A stretch of DNA of 64,000 bases from Coprinus comatus. Taxonomy: Eukaryota; Basidiomycota; Agaricomycetes; Agaricales; Agaricaceae. Shown here piece after piece: positions 24,201 through 35,357 of the stretch. Position 1 is the stretch's first letter. Every line of letters starts with the position of its first letter. A program made the translations under genes and the position numbers. Under the pieces are notes generated by a model. It saw only the letters and a list, made by a program, of their open reading frames with translations. It made no database searches and was not told the DNA's origin. The DNA lies in assembly GCA_034638255.1 (NCBI GenBank), contig JAWPGT010000057.1, positions 62,001-126,000 on the forward strand, written 5' to 3'.

Positions 24201-24517
24201 CCATTATTTCACTTTCAGAAGTCTACAAGGTAAGATTCAGTAAATGTAAAATAATATTAATTATGTTTTGAACATACATTTGCATTGTCGGTTCCCAGTC
24301 CTACGTCTTGACCCAACTCTACGGACTTATCAACATGTCCAAGTGGTCCTGGCTGTGATGAACTGCCTTCCAACACATCTTCTTCTGACAAGTTAGGTAG
24401 ATTTTCGAACTCGTGCTCTGCATTCCTCATTGCTTGTTTGTGGTAAAAGTACGTCCTTTTACTAACTTGATGACGGACATACCCACACAGTCGACATTCA
24501 CAGTAATATTCCTTCAT
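21259..24517 (-). CDS. Tnp2-family (Plavaka-like, CACTA-related) transposase
   Basis: Exons 24278-24517 and 21667-24222, then a C-terminal exon from 21609. The first exon encodes a small Cys/His motif (C-x-C-x2-C, then H) typical of an N-terminal DNA-binding finger. The long second exon has a second Cys cluster (MCPEACTAFTGPY, CPDCGASRW) and then the transposase core: LSVDGAQLYEHRPSDCW, where the Asp is a likely catalytic residue, VLPGGFIPGPKKPK, FGTADAPGM, the GHSGARGCRLYC Cys motif and FPLDTMHLLALNIPD. This order matches Tnp2 proteins of basidiomycetes. The last exon adds an all-beta-looking tail (FGEILYFFSIHETPGAY, WLLSHKQYDQVEVIDV). The frame is open throughout at roughly 1040 residues. 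The exact 3' end is uncertain: either an unspliced stop at 21259 or a further splice at 21289. The gene fills one half of the element, and its neighbour on the same strand is the accessory gene. Confidence 0.8.
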
Positions 24518-25448
24518 GGTGGAGAGTTCAACGTGTTTGAGTGAAAAGAGGAAAGGAAATAGGAAAGAGTATATGATTCAGATGAAGTATTGTAATACAA
24601 CACAGCAAGCACGATGATGGGGAGATAACATGGGTCATACGACATGTTGGTCATATGGCTTCATCAAACCATTACTGAGAATACTGGCCAATCGATAAGT
24701 AACCTATTCTAAAACAGTTTGTCACAATACTGTCATCAGACCAGAAGTTTAAAAAAGATCACGAAGTATAACACTTGCCTGTCTTTGTTGAATTATACGT
24801 GATACTGTTACTACTGCCACAGTCAGTCCAACAACTCACGAGGCTAAATGCATGAGGTAGATTCATAAAGATGGTTAGTATTTTCAAACACAGTAATTCA
24901 CGGAAAAACACACATAAACTAATGTCGGTCAATCAAACAAGGCCAAAAGCACTGCATAGACTCATAGAAAATGGTCAGTATTTTCAAGGACAGTAATTTA
25001 TGGGTAAAACGCACATTAATTCAAGGTAGAGGTGGCTTCAACTCGTTGGGTCAGAGCTGTGACTAGGGGTCCCAGGTTGATAACAGTATTCCAGCCTGAA
25101 GCGACTAGAGCTTTACAGGTCACCACCCATTACAGTCAGGGAGAGATGTAGAAGGCGTACTGAGAGGGGTAGTGGTAAGCAAGCAACGTAGTGTTAGTGT
25201 TGCTCTTGTGAGTTAGGCGCTCAGAGTCACCGACTGCGCTTCTCACGGTACAATCATGTCACACTGCATTGTAGTGCATCGTACAGGTACCAGTGGTTGT
25301 GAACTTGCGATACACACAGCATAAAATTCATTTCTTTATTTACATGACTAATGTTGTTCAATATACACTAATTTTACAAGAAATGTTCGATTCTAAGCGG
25401 TGCAATTCGTCGAAACTCGATTAGATAAGATACCATTCGATCACCTTC
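24518..25448. other. Non-coding right arm of the transposon with imperfect direct repeats
   Basis: No open gene. Two related blocks of about 50 bp occur at 24868-24920 and 24966-25018, sharing AGTATTTTCAA and ACAGTAATT. Subterminal repeats of this kind often bind transposase. The transposase promoter should lie at the left end of this stretch. Confidence 0.5.
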
Positions 25449-25466
25449 GATCACGTTTTCACTGGG
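25449..25466 (-). repeat. Right terminal inverted repeat of the DNA transposon
   Basis: Reads CCCAGTGAAAACGTGATC on the minus strand and is followed on the plus strand by the duplicated TTTAATC. Confidence 0.85.
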
Positions 25467-25473
25467 TTTAATC

Positions 25474-26086
25474 ATTGATGTAAAAGAGAAAATTTAAACG
25501 ATCTCACTAACGAGAAATGCGTTTCAACTTTCACATTGGTTAATACAGTTGCTGTAGGTACCGCTCTTCTTCTGTAAGAACAAAAGCTGCTTCACCTTTC
25601 ACTTCTCCTCGTCACTTGTATTTTTTTTTTCGCAATACACTACCAGATACTACCTAATTAGGAAATTCCTGGCATCATTGACCCGAAAAAAACCGGGCCA
25701 GGGTCGTGGCCAGACCGTATGTCACTCGAGTATGGGAACACCTACCCACTCTACCAGACTCTACCTACCCGCGACCTGCGTAGGTCGACCCCGACCCTGC
25801 TCCATCGCTATCTTCTGCTTTGGTAGCAAATCTAGTCAACGGTTGCGTTGTTTGCTGACAAATACAATTTCCTCTTGAGACGCTCAACTGAAACAACTGG
25901 CACAGCGCAACTAACGATCGGGATTACTCTAAACCTTTTCCAGTCTCCACCTTTAATCGATTAATCCTTGACTATGACTCATTACTGTTGCCTGTTTGTG
26001 TGGCGTTAGGCGGAGCCCCACTTCAAAATGGCTCGCATAAGCCATTCTCGAATCTCTCACATTCCTCACTTCAACACTACAACACA
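25474..26086. other. Intergenic between the transposon and F-box copy A
   Basis: No gene supported. A locally GC-rich block at about 25680-25810 with repeated GGTCG/CGACC-type words stands out from the AT-rich surroundings; its origin is unknown. Confidence 0.35.
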
Positions 26087-27760
26087 ATGCCATATCATCT
26101 ACTATCACTACCTATTGAGCTGCTTTTGAAGATTTTAGTACTAACATATCAGTGGTTGAACCAGCGTTTTCTATTCCTTTGGGTACTATGTCAATCTCTG
26201 CATCAACGTCTACAATACAGATACCTAGGACACGAAATACCTACTCTTGAAACCCTGCCACTTGAAAGACTCCATGAAATATTCGAACAGCTCAACATCA
26301 GTACTATACTCTCCCTTCGAACTGTACGTCCTGCTTTCATTCATTCCGCATATTGTCTGAAAACACAACCTGGCAGACATGCAAGTCTCTGTCACATGCT
26401 GTAGATTCTCGTCAACTTTGGTGTATGATTGTAGACAAAATAGAAGCAAAAACTGGATCTAGGATAGAGGAAGAACTACAAAATTATTTACTGGACGAGT
26501 TGAAGGCATGGTCTCTAAGGCGCTTCGAGCATTCAAGTTATGGAATCATGTGGAAATTTTGGAATTTCCGTCCAGTTACAAGTTAACTTTCAAATACAAG
26601 GAGATTAACACTTGTTATCTGTTGCCTGGCGGTCGCTGGCTCTTAATGGCGGTTGACGGTGGTCTTGTGTGTTATTACGATCTTGATTCTCCAGATGGTA
26701 TCCGCCGGGACCTCATTAATATAGAGCGAAGGACTCAACTCCGAATGTACACATATTGGATTGATACTAAAAAACCTCATTTATCTTTCCGTTTCGTGTT
26801 CACAGGTATGACACACGTTCGTCTCATTTTGGTGACAATGTTGACCTATCATACCAAACAGTAACCACTGCTCCATCACCAATCGTGATCTTTCAAGTTG
26901 ATCTCATCAACCATGGCGTCGAAGCGAGGCTCCACGCAAGACGTGTGGGGAATCCGTACACCTGCGAGGATGGCTTTAGGCGTTCGCCGTATGCGAATGA
27001 CAAATTCTATATTAAACAGTATAAAACTTCTAATTTGAATCCTTGCTTTCTACGATTGTTTCGTTACATCGATGGTGAGCCCGATAATGAAGCTAAACCA
27101 ATAGTCTCTATTCCACATTCTGTGGAGACTAGGATAAGAGTGAGTGGTGTTAATCTATTTGGTATCCAAGTCTCATAACAACTTGTAGTACCTGGCTTTT
27201 ATATCTACATATCGGGTTATCGTGGCTAGCGAAAACATCCTAAAAATCTACGAGATCGTTTGACATGATGGTTCGGACATCCTTCCAGCAATGAACGTAC
27301 TTTACACAATCGCCGTCACTTCCCCCGACAACATCCTTGCGTTCTCTCCCCCTTTTCCCTACCCCACATTACCTGTATAGTAGTGTTTAATGGTCGGGAT
27401 GTCAAAGGCATCACTATACCACACGATGATCCCCCCCACTCCACTCTCATCAAGCTGGGTGATTACAGGTACAATCCCGATTGTGCTGTACTCGGCTCAA
27501 GGGCTTCTCTTGGGGTGACACATGACGGTAAAGCAGATTTGATCAAATATTCGTGGGGGGATGACAAAAGCTAGGTTCCTTTTCGAATTAAAACTTGTTC
27601 TAAGGATGAATTAGGAATACCATATCATACACGGTTATATATGGGGGAAGAGGTTTGCCGCATGGTGTTTGAGGAGTTGCGAATTGATAATAAAAAAACT
27701 AACAAAACATTTGTTGTTAGAGATACGGTCTCGGCCAATTTTGATATAATTTCAGAGTAG
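26087..27760 (+). pseudogene. F-box-type protein with propeller-like repeats, copy A, degenerate
   Basis: ATG 26087 opens MPYHLLSLPIELLLKIL, an F-box-like helix. A clearer F-box follows: LETLPLERLHEIFEQLNIST, then (across a 53 bp intron, 26324-26376) TCKSLSHAVDSRQLW. Downstream blocks are shared with copies B and C: a GGRWLLMAVDGGLVCYYDLD stretch, a DTKKPHLSF block, SENILKIYEIV, and GRDVKGITIPHDDPPHSTLI followed by a GVTHDGKADLIKYSWG block. The sense changes frame near 26515-26535, and an in-frame TAG at 27572-27574 precedes the last conserved block, which then runs open to TAG 27758. F-box proteins normally pair with Skp1 to choose targets for ubiquitination; this copy probably no longer does. 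The family is abundant in mushroom genomes. Confidence 0.55.
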
Positions 27761-27880
27761 ATTTCAATCATTTCAGCTGAATGATAATGTCATTTTAGAT
27801 TTTATGTGGAGGCCCGGATGACAACATTAAATGAGAACGTTAATAAAGAACGTGCTTACGAGGGAACAGAGAGTAAACAA

Positions 27881-27913
27881 CCAACAACTGTTGCTTTGGC
27901 ACATTTTCCTGAT
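27881..27913 (+). pseudogene. Short D-lactate dehydrogenase relic
   Basis: Encodes [11 protein letters not shown], identical to an internal block of the D-lactate dehydrogenases at 33780-33880 and near 58480. Sequence identity stops on both sides, so this is a tiny relic or a chance match strengthened by the local abundance of copies. Confidence 0.35.
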
Positions 27914-28670
27914 ATTCCCTTGCCGTTCACATGTAGTTCTTGTTCTTTTGTGAAAGGACTTCACCTGAATCAACTTCTTTTTATTAGAACGCTGCATCGT
28001 TAGTGCATCCAGGCTACACAGAGCAAATTATACACATCATGAGGAGTTGCTAATTTTTATAAACTTCTAATGCAGCCGTTCAAAATACGGCGTCTAGTAG
28101 TAAAGTGCTTCTGAATCTTGTTCGGGCTACTTTCTGTGATTCTCACAAGCTGCAGAACAATTGCTTGTACATGCTAAAATGCTTAAGCGCTTATACCCTT
28201 GAAGATTTGGATTTGTTCAAGTCTGTTGTAGAGATGAGAATTTTGAAACGATTAGTATGCCAATTTGCAAAATCCAAGTTGGATCAAGACCGGGCGTCAT
28301 TCTCTCATTCTCTTTGTTAAAGTAGAATTTCTTTCCTAGCGAGAAGTCCCTGTTAGTGTACAGTGAAGTAATTAGTTCTAAAAATATTACCAACGTAAGG
28401 CAGGGCGGTTATTCGAACACACCTTGTGTTCTACATCATGTTCTATTCTCTTAACATGAGCGCTTCTTTGAGGTTCTGGCACTCGTTCTATAGTTCTCAC
28501 TATAGAGAGAGCCAGCGTTTATCAACATCTATGTTTGTTATAGTTGACAGTTGGGTTGGAGAAGACTTGGAGAGTCTCTTAGTATGAGAGGATTCGGATA
28601 ATGATTGACAAACAAAATGGAAGTAGATGTTCTAGTCGTAAAATATCACATATTATTTATTTATTTTTTG
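27914..28670. other. Intergenic upstream of the lectin gene
   Basis: No gene supported. Short frames such as 28105-28320 have no motif and no visible splice partners. Confidence 0.3.
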
Positions 28671-28679
28671 TATAAAAGG
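28671..28679 (+). promoter_or_regulatory. TATA box of the lectin gene
   Basis: TATAAAAGG, 48 bp before the ATG at 28727, preceded by a T-rich tract. Confidence 0.6.
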
Positions 28680-28726
28680 ATGGCCAAAGTCCCACAGAAA
28701 GTTCAACCGCTTAAACATCTTTCGAT

Positions 28727-29292
28727 ATGAGTAACGGTTTTCCTTCTGGCGAATTCTACATCCGCAACGCTGCTACAGGGTTATTCCTTGATGTATCCGG
28801 TAGTGCTACTACAGTATGTAACAGTTTATCATCCCTGTTCTCCTTGTGGATAAATACTTAACAATTGGCATTGCATCATAGCCTGGTTCACCCGTCATTG
28901 TCTGGACCCGCAACAACCCGCAAACCGATAACCAAATCTGGCGCTATGAGACTGGTTTCTTGATCAGTGTTGATACGGGTTTCGTACTCGAGGTACCTGG
29001 TCATGGTAATTTTTTTTCAAGCTTACTGCAGGTTATGGATCGTCTAATGAGATTGTAATTGTTTTTTAGAGGAAGGTGGTCGCATTACACCAGGAACTGG
29101 GCTTGTCATCAGCCCCAGAGAGAGTTACCTGACAGCATCAATCAGTTGTGGGCGTACAACAATCAGACTCTCATGCCCTATGACCCTAGTGTTCGTGTTA
29201 CTGGTGGGAACACTGGTTCTAGGGCTGTAGTCACTAGCGTTACGGCTGATAACTTTGGACAAGCTTTCCAGTGGAGCTTCGTTCCCGCTTGA
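28727..29292 (+). CDS. Ricin-B-fold (beta-trefoil) lectin-like protein, possibly frameshifted
   Basis: A carbohydrate-binding beta-trefoil without any toxin chain. Exon 1 is 28727-28813 (MSNGFPSGEFYIRNAATGLF) and exon 2 is 28882-29005 (VIVWTRNNPQTDNQIWRYE, VLEVPGH). Exon 3 starts near 29070. The DNQIW block and the later INQLWAYNNQTLMPYD block are the QxW repeats of this fold. With the first acceptor of exon 3 the family-like EEGGRITPGTGLV stretch is kept but the frame is lost near 29110. With the acceptor two bases further on (tandem AGAG) the downstream frame is correct to TGA 29290, but about 14 residues are replaced. No signal peptide, so cytosolic; mushroom lectins of this type are often defence proteins. 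Either a 1 bp deletion or an assembly error explains the conflict. Confidence 0.65.
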
Positions 29293-29850
29293 GAAATAGG
29301 CAACGGTGAAATTGATAGGAATGGGATATAATGGTCTTGGCCATGTCGGAAGATTGGAATGTGAAATAGGCCCTTTGATTAGTTGTTTGTAGTACTTGTA
29401 TACAAAGTTGAATCAACCAGTTGACAGTGATTGAACTTTTTGGTACTCCATCGGCCCATGAACCAGAAACAAGAGACGAGAAACAACTCGAAACTTGATG
29501 AAAATAGAAAGACAGCCAAGTGTTTGTTTTACAGCAGATTCAACAAACCATATACCTGTATATTGTAAACATGTTACACCGGGTTGACATCACTAATAAT
29601 GTCTTACTGATCGCATGACCATATATAAGAGGGAGATCTCCATCTTATACCCCAACGAATATCTTGCCTGTTCCCCAATGATCTCTCTCTCATAGTAGTA
29701 CTACTGCTTTCCAAGTGTGCAAGTAAGAGGAAGAATGTGCATCAAGTGGTGAGTGACATGCGCGAAGGTATGTTGGATATTTGTATATTCCGAGGCATAT
29801 GCGCCGCTTTCTCACAAGTTCCCGTTGTGCTTGACTGCCAAGAATTGTCG
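29293..29850. other. Intergenic, lectin 3' flank to F-box copy B
   Basis: No gene supported. The 5' half of F-box copy B cannot be recognised here, which suggests that copy is truncated. Confidence 0.35.
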
Positions 29851-30910
29851 ATATCAACCATGACAATATTGATAATCGGGATTTATATTTTCGACCCAAA
29901 CTTAATGTCGATTGTGTACCTAGGGCATTGTTGTATTGTATTGATACAACAAAGAAGAATCTTACATTTCTTGTGATGACAATGTGGTCCAAACATGGTG
30001 TTAGTACGTGAAAAATCTGCCTCACTTTCAAACACTGATAATGACATTACAAAAGGTCACTATCTATGTGTTCACACAGTCGAAACCCAAGCAAGTTCAC
30101 CAGAATGTCGAAAGATTCATCAACATTCCGAGATGACTCTTCCGGCTCTGTCTTTTGGAGTCTGTCGGGCCTTGTTAATCACTGAACAGTATCTCATTCA
30201 TGACATGTATACTATTAAAGAGGGAGCCCGCCTTGTTTTGCACCCACACTGTGTAGATGGTCCATATTCTAGTGAATGGGTCTCTGCCCGTACTTCATCT
30301 CATGTTGGTGTACGTTATTTCCTCACTTACTACATTTGGGTCACGCACTGAGTTAATGTAGGTGCTTGCAACGATGCTACCTGATGATCGATTTTTGTTC
30401 ATCCTCCTGGAAGAAATCATAATCTATGACATCTCCTCATTGTTTGCCCTGTCTCGACTGTCATCACATTCCACGCCAAATCTCGTATTAACAGCTCGGG
30501 GTATTCCGCTTTGTGTCAAGCCGACACCACTTCCTCATAGCAATCATTCAATCCCACACATTAGTCCGACCTCGGTTCGCTTTTCTGTTATCCATGAAGA
30601 CGGCGTTCTCGGAGTAGAAATACCCCATGATTCTACAATTCCACATTCAATTATCAATCTATTCTTATTTTCTTCCGAACCAGCATGGGCTGCAGTAGGT
30701 GTCGAGCGCTCCGTTGTATTATACCAGGATGGAACTCTTGATACCATCTCGCATGAGTGGGGCGGTATACCCACTAAAATGTCAATCCGCAATTCTACAA
30801 CGGTAGGGTATCTGAAATTTGACCTCAACTCGAATCTGGTTGAAGATATTGGTAGAGTTATTATTCGGCAGACTCAAATGGCTTTAGTTTGTGATATATG
30901 TAGCAGATAG
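29851..30910 (+). pseudogene. F-box-type/propeller-like protein, copy B, 5'-truncated
   Basis: Recognisable from a block near 29858-29995 (RDLYFRPKLNVD, then CIDTTKKNLTFLVMT) that matches copy C. It then passes through a HYLCVHTVETQ block, and ends in a 182-codon exon (30362-30910) with FLFILLEEIIIYDIS, GVLGVEIPHDSTIPHSI, GVERSVVLYQDGTLDTISH and LVEDIGRVII. No F-box or start region is visible upstream, and stops separate the blocks unless several introns are assumed. It lies tail to tail with copy C. Probably a fragment left after duplication. Confidence 0.5.
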
Positions 30911-31390
30911 GTAGGTATTCTGTAATTGGTCTGTAATACAAAGCACAAGAACAACTTTCAAAGAAGTGTTCCCATTTTAAAGTATAAAGACTAATTCAAT
31001 CTCATGCCATTTCAATGGGCTCGGGATTATTCCGAAAGTTATTGTCAACAATTTTCACATTTTAAACTCCTCAAAAGTCAGTTAATGTCTTACTGGTATG
31101 ACATACGTAGCCATTGGCAGACAAGATTTATTCCTTTGCGAAAAAACATGGGTATAAATGTAATTATGTTGAGTCGCTCCCATCGAAACCTGAGTACGAC
31201 AGAAACTCGGAAAACAATCCATATGATCCATTTTTCAAGCCAACGCTAACGTTTCCTTTTCCGATAAGTGAGAGAGCAGAATATCGTGCCTGATTGTTCT
31301 TTCATTATTCAATAATTTTCAAGTACTTACCACAGGATGAAACTTTTTATTTTATTGTGTACTTTATGATGCATCATTAACGCGACAGGC
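30911..31390. other. Intergenic between convergent F-box copies B and C
   Basis: No coding region with support; it holds the 3' flanks of both copies. Confidence 0.35.
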
Positions 31391-32995
31391 CTATCCGCTA
31401 CAAAAACCACAAACTATAGTCTCTGATCCGCCGTCTTTAGCATAGAGAATAGCTCTACCAACATCTTCGACCAGACTTGCGTGGGGGCTATATTCAAGAT
31501 AATCCATAGTAATGGAATCACGGGTTGAGCATCTAGTAGGTTGACAGCCCCACACATGCGATATGGTCTTGAGAGTTCCATCCTTGTATAATACGGCAGA
31601 ACGCTCAGCGCCTACTGTAACCCATTCTGGTGAAGAAAACAGGCATAATTTGACAATCGAGTGTACAGCTGTAGATTCATGTGGTATTTCTATTCCAAGA
31701 AGCTCATCGTCATAAATGACGGTAAAATATTGTAGAAGCTGGGCCAATGTGTAAGATGGAGTCGATTCTAGGATTAAGTGGTGTCGGGTTTGTACAAAGA
31801 GGAATGCATCGAGGCGTTAATACAAGTTCTTTGGAATCTGATGCAGAATCCAATGACAGGGAAACCAATAGGAAGATGTTATAGATGATGATTTCTTTAC
31901 TGCAGATTAACAAAACCCGATCACCAGGTAACATCCCTGTAGATAACTTTATTAAATGACAATTACCCTTATGTGACAAAGTATAAAGAGAAAAATGGCG
32001 TACACCAAGAACAATTGAGATACGGGCAGAAACCCATTCACTAGAATACGATTCATCTACACCATGGCGTGGGTGTAGAAGGATGCGGGATCATTCAATG
32101 TTGTGGTGCACTAGATGAACAAAATATTGCTCGGCCATTAACATCTCCCAGAAAACTCCAAAAGACAGAGCCGGAAGAGACATTTTGGAAAGTTGGCGAA
32201 TCTTTCGATATTGCCCTGAATTTCCCCGAGCTTCAAGCCTTCAACTGCGTGAACAAATATATTGTGCATTTTTGTCTTATAAATATCAGTCTGAAGCAAG
32301 ATGGTATGCCACGTGCCTGCGCTGTCACCGATTATGTCTGACCAAGGTGTTACCACGAGAAATGTCAGACTATCCTTTGTGGTATCAACACAATGCACCA
32401 TTGCTGTAGAAACGTGACAACGTGAGTCAAGCTTGGGGGAATACAAATCCCGACTCATGTGACAGTTATAATACCCAATATCGACAATCTCTATCCCTCC
32501 CGGAGTTGAAACCACACAGATATAGGTTTTCCAGCAGAGGTGTGGCAGGACTACCCCTGATAGCACTGGATAGCTCATAAGATATTGTTGAAACAGTTGT
32601 CCAACATTCCTTGACACGATGATGTCGAGCTACCCAGCGTTCCAAGTCGGGTTGGGCTTCTGGAAGTAGAGTAACTGGTCCCGGCGCATCTTGAAGTTCT
32701 TTCACAATAATTCCATAGATACCGTGAATATGTTGTTTTAGCCTGTAGCTCATTGCATGTCTATTACCGGAGTTCTCAGTACGGACTTGACTCTTAGAAA
32801 CAAACAAGCAATTACAAATCGGAGTACAATAATGCTCCGAATGACCATAGTCTTGAATATCTCAACGTGTGATTTAGTAGGTAACAATAGCAGATGACAT
32901 TTCTTCGGATATAACATTGCACAAAACTGGAGGAAGTGGATGAAGACTTCGGACTTGAGAGCGAGAGAGAGAGGGGGGGATGGGATTGTTTTCAA
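31391..32995 (-). CDS. F-box-type/propeller-like protein, copy C (possibly decayed)
   Basis: Read right to left: a leucine-rich start region without a clear F-box (32700-32995), RLKQHIHGIYGIIVKELQD and PDLERWVARHHRVKECW blocks typical of the linker after an F-box, VVSTPGGIEIVDIGYYNCHM, SRDLYSPKLDSRC, CVDTTKDSLTFLVVTPW, then DRVLLICSKEIIIYN, LLGIEIPHESTAVHSIVKL, GAERSAVLYKDGTLKTISH and LVEDVGRAILYAKDG to the end. It is the most complete of the three copies, but the first part changes frame around 32750-32810 and the start codon is unclear. Introns are likely at about 32600, 32340 and 31750. Role inferred only from family resemblance. Confidence 0.45.
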
Positions 32996-33228
32996 CTGTT
33001 TTGTGCACGGAGCTTGCCGGCGCCGAAATACAACTTACAGGATCATTACAGTTTGTAGTTTGTCTAGAGTCTGTTGGGTGGTTTCGGATGGAGGTTTACA
33101 CTCCTGACGGGCAAGATTCTCTATCGTACAATTTATTAGCAATTGGGCCTGCTCAAAAACAGTGACTTCGGACAAGTTGTCAATAGTTTAACTGAGAAAA
33201 ATAGATTTCGTAAGTCAAAAGACCCCAT

Positions 33229-35357
33229 TCAACTCGATTCCTCCCCTTTTATTGTTTTATTTAATGGCTTCAGACCTGCATAAAGCTGCGGAAGATGAAA
33301 CAGATAAGAGTTCTGATACAGGTAAGAATTTGCAAACATACCCTTCCAGGATTAAATAAACCAAGCGGATCCATACTATTCTTAATTAATCTCATAAACT
33401 CAACAGTCTCATCACCCAACTCTTGTCGCAAATCCTGCTTTGCTTTAGCACCCAAAACAACGTACTTCAACGTTTCGTTCCACATAACCTCAGCTTCCTC
33501 TTTACTTCTCGCCAGTTCGAATCCTTTTCCACCATATTTCTCTACAATCCTTTGAACGATAGAAGATGTTTCCTTCAAGAACGATTCTGTTGGCCCTCGG
33601 AGTTTGAAAATAAGGTGATCGGCAGATTTGTATATACGACTTGAATAACCAAGTTGCTTTAATGAAGATATGGATTCGTGATCCAGTATCTCCACACTTT
33701 CTGTGTACCGATATATATTAAAATGGTGTGATGTAAAACAACGAATAAAATGAACGCACGAATACCAATTCCTTGACTAGCAACCTCCACCAGCGCTTCC
33801 CTAGCCTTTTCAAGATCAGGAAAATGCGCTAAGGCAACAGTTGTAGGTACCACAGGTGCCAAACGAATAGTGACTATGATTAATAATAATTAAATAAGCT
33901 TTGAATTAGGATTATGATAACCAGGAGAGGAACACTACCTTCAGTGACAATACCCAAAGTTCCTTCAGCACCGATAAACAACTTTGTAGTATCAAAGCCT
34001 GCTGCGGATTTCCGAGATCTACGTCTGGTCTTGATTATTTCTCCTGAAGGTAGAACTACTGTCTAGATACAAAATGAGTAAATTTGGGTGGTTGATTAGA
34101 GTGTGAAAACGTACAGCATTGAGGAACCATTCGGATTTTGGTGTTCCGTATCCGACAGCATTAGCTAAAGGTGAGAATGAGATAAGAACGTTCGTTGTGA
34201 TGCTGTGAGTCACATACCTCCAGTACTACCCGTGTTTAGTATACCGCCAATGGTATCTTCAGAATATGAGTCCAGCTTTTGATAAAGAATGAGTAAGCAT
34301 TTGGCAACGTAGCAGGGGATTGAACTTACTGGGAAGAATAAAGGAATTCCTTTATTTTTCAATGATTCGTTGATGTCAGCCCATTTAGCAGCTGGTTGAC
34401 ACACCAAGTCCGAATCCGCTTCTATTAGAGTAAGAAAGATCAATGTTTTCCAATGCAGAATAGGAGTATTAAGGCATACCGTGAATCTCGAGTACTTTGT
34501 TCATTTTTGACAGGTCCACACATATACCAACATTGTGCTACGTTGCAGTATTTGAGTTAGAATTGACAAAAAGAACTAATAGACAAACGTACTTGAATAT
34601 CTTCTGTATCCATATCCCCAAAATGAGTGAAAACAGGCATTCTATATTTCACTGCCACTTTAATCATCTTGGCTACGTCTTCAGTAGATCTTGGAAACAC
34701 TACCACCCCATGCATAATACCTATTGCACATTCCAACTGTTAATTATAAGACCAACTAGAGAATGTAAAGATGCACGCACCCTCTGCCGAGAACCCATGG
34801 TTGCTTAGGATATATTCATCTGTCGTAACTATCTCAGCATCTTCACGATCAAACATTGTTTGCAATACGAAAATTGCTTCAAGATCTTGTGTTAATACAT
34901 TCTTATCTTCATCCTCCAAGTTATCCTCGTCGTCATCGGCTGTATTATCATATTCGTAGTAATGCATTAGATATACATTTCAAGTTTGGAAAAGTAAATT
35001 CATACCAATATCAAAGTAATCGTTTGCTGCATCTAGTCCTAACACAAATAGAGTTCCACAAAGAGTCGCAACACACAGATACTGCAAGTTGCTTAGTTTT
35101 CTTTTCGAGAGATTCGGAGGAATAGGAATAGGTTGAGGTTGATTGAATTTGTCCGAGTCGTTACGACGCGTTGTTGAGAAACCTCGTGAACTTCGGATCG
35201 TTGATACGGATGTCCATGGTTGCTGTCTTGTTTGTAGTTGCGAATGCAAGTGTGGTCGTAGAAATTCTGGATTAGTTGTCCGTGTTAACAGGGCATGGGA
35301 TCCCACGGTCTGGGACTTGCTCTTGGTGTTCGCAATAGCTAGGACACGACGATACAT
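33229..35357 (-). CDS. D-lactate dehydrogenase-like protein, copy 2, internally deleted
   Basis: Starts [10 protein letters not shown] with an Arg/Ser-rich presequence and a hydrophobic segment ([20 protein letters not shown]). Exon 1 is 35006-35357 and exon 2 34781-34939; about ten more exons follow with the same intron positions as copy 4, all open, to TGA at 33229-33231. Recognisable blocks are [71 protein letters not shown] and LFNPGR-LY. Key FAD-loop motifs have changed: the PYSGAT/GHTRG region is replaced by [13 protein letters not shown], and PGATIGG by SEDTIGG. About 105 residues carrying HVGDGNFH and GEHGVGVG are missing, with in-frame joining at [18 protein letters not shown]. Catalysis is unlikely. 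It shares a 970 bp divergent promoter region with copy 3. Confidence 0.7.

Larger units (their letters stand above)
17842..25466 (-). mobile_element. Tnp2/Plavaka-like DNA transposon, complete, 7625 bp
   Basis: Terminal inverted repeats CCCAGTGAAAACATGATC (17842-17859) and its inverse with one mismatch (25449-25466). They are directly flanked by the 7 bp duplication TTTAATC (17835-17841 and 25467-25473). It contains a Tnp2-type transposase gene and a second multi-exon gene, both on the minus strand and both open. About 0.95 kb of non-coding sequence with imperfect repeats lies at the transposase-upstream end. The Plavaka assignment rests on transposase motifs and on recollection of basidiomycete Tnp2 proteins. 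Confidence 0.85.

Noticed and set aside
24868..25018. CRISPR-like array
   Set aside because: Only two imperfect repeats, eukaryotic context, no spacers or cas genes.
17842..25466. Assignment of the transposon as a canonical CACTA element
   Set aside because: The ends do not read CACTA/CACTG at the outermost base and the duplication is 7 bp rather than 3 bp, so only 'Tnp2/Plavaka-like' is claimed.
25680..25810. GC-rich repeated CGACC/GGTCG words as a telomere-like or rRNA spacer sequence
   Set aside because: Too short and irregular; no telomere repeat unit and no rRNA similarity.
28727..29292. Reading the ricin-B-fold protein as a ribosome-inactivating toxin
   Set aside because: Only the lectin fold is present; there is no N-glycosidase domain.
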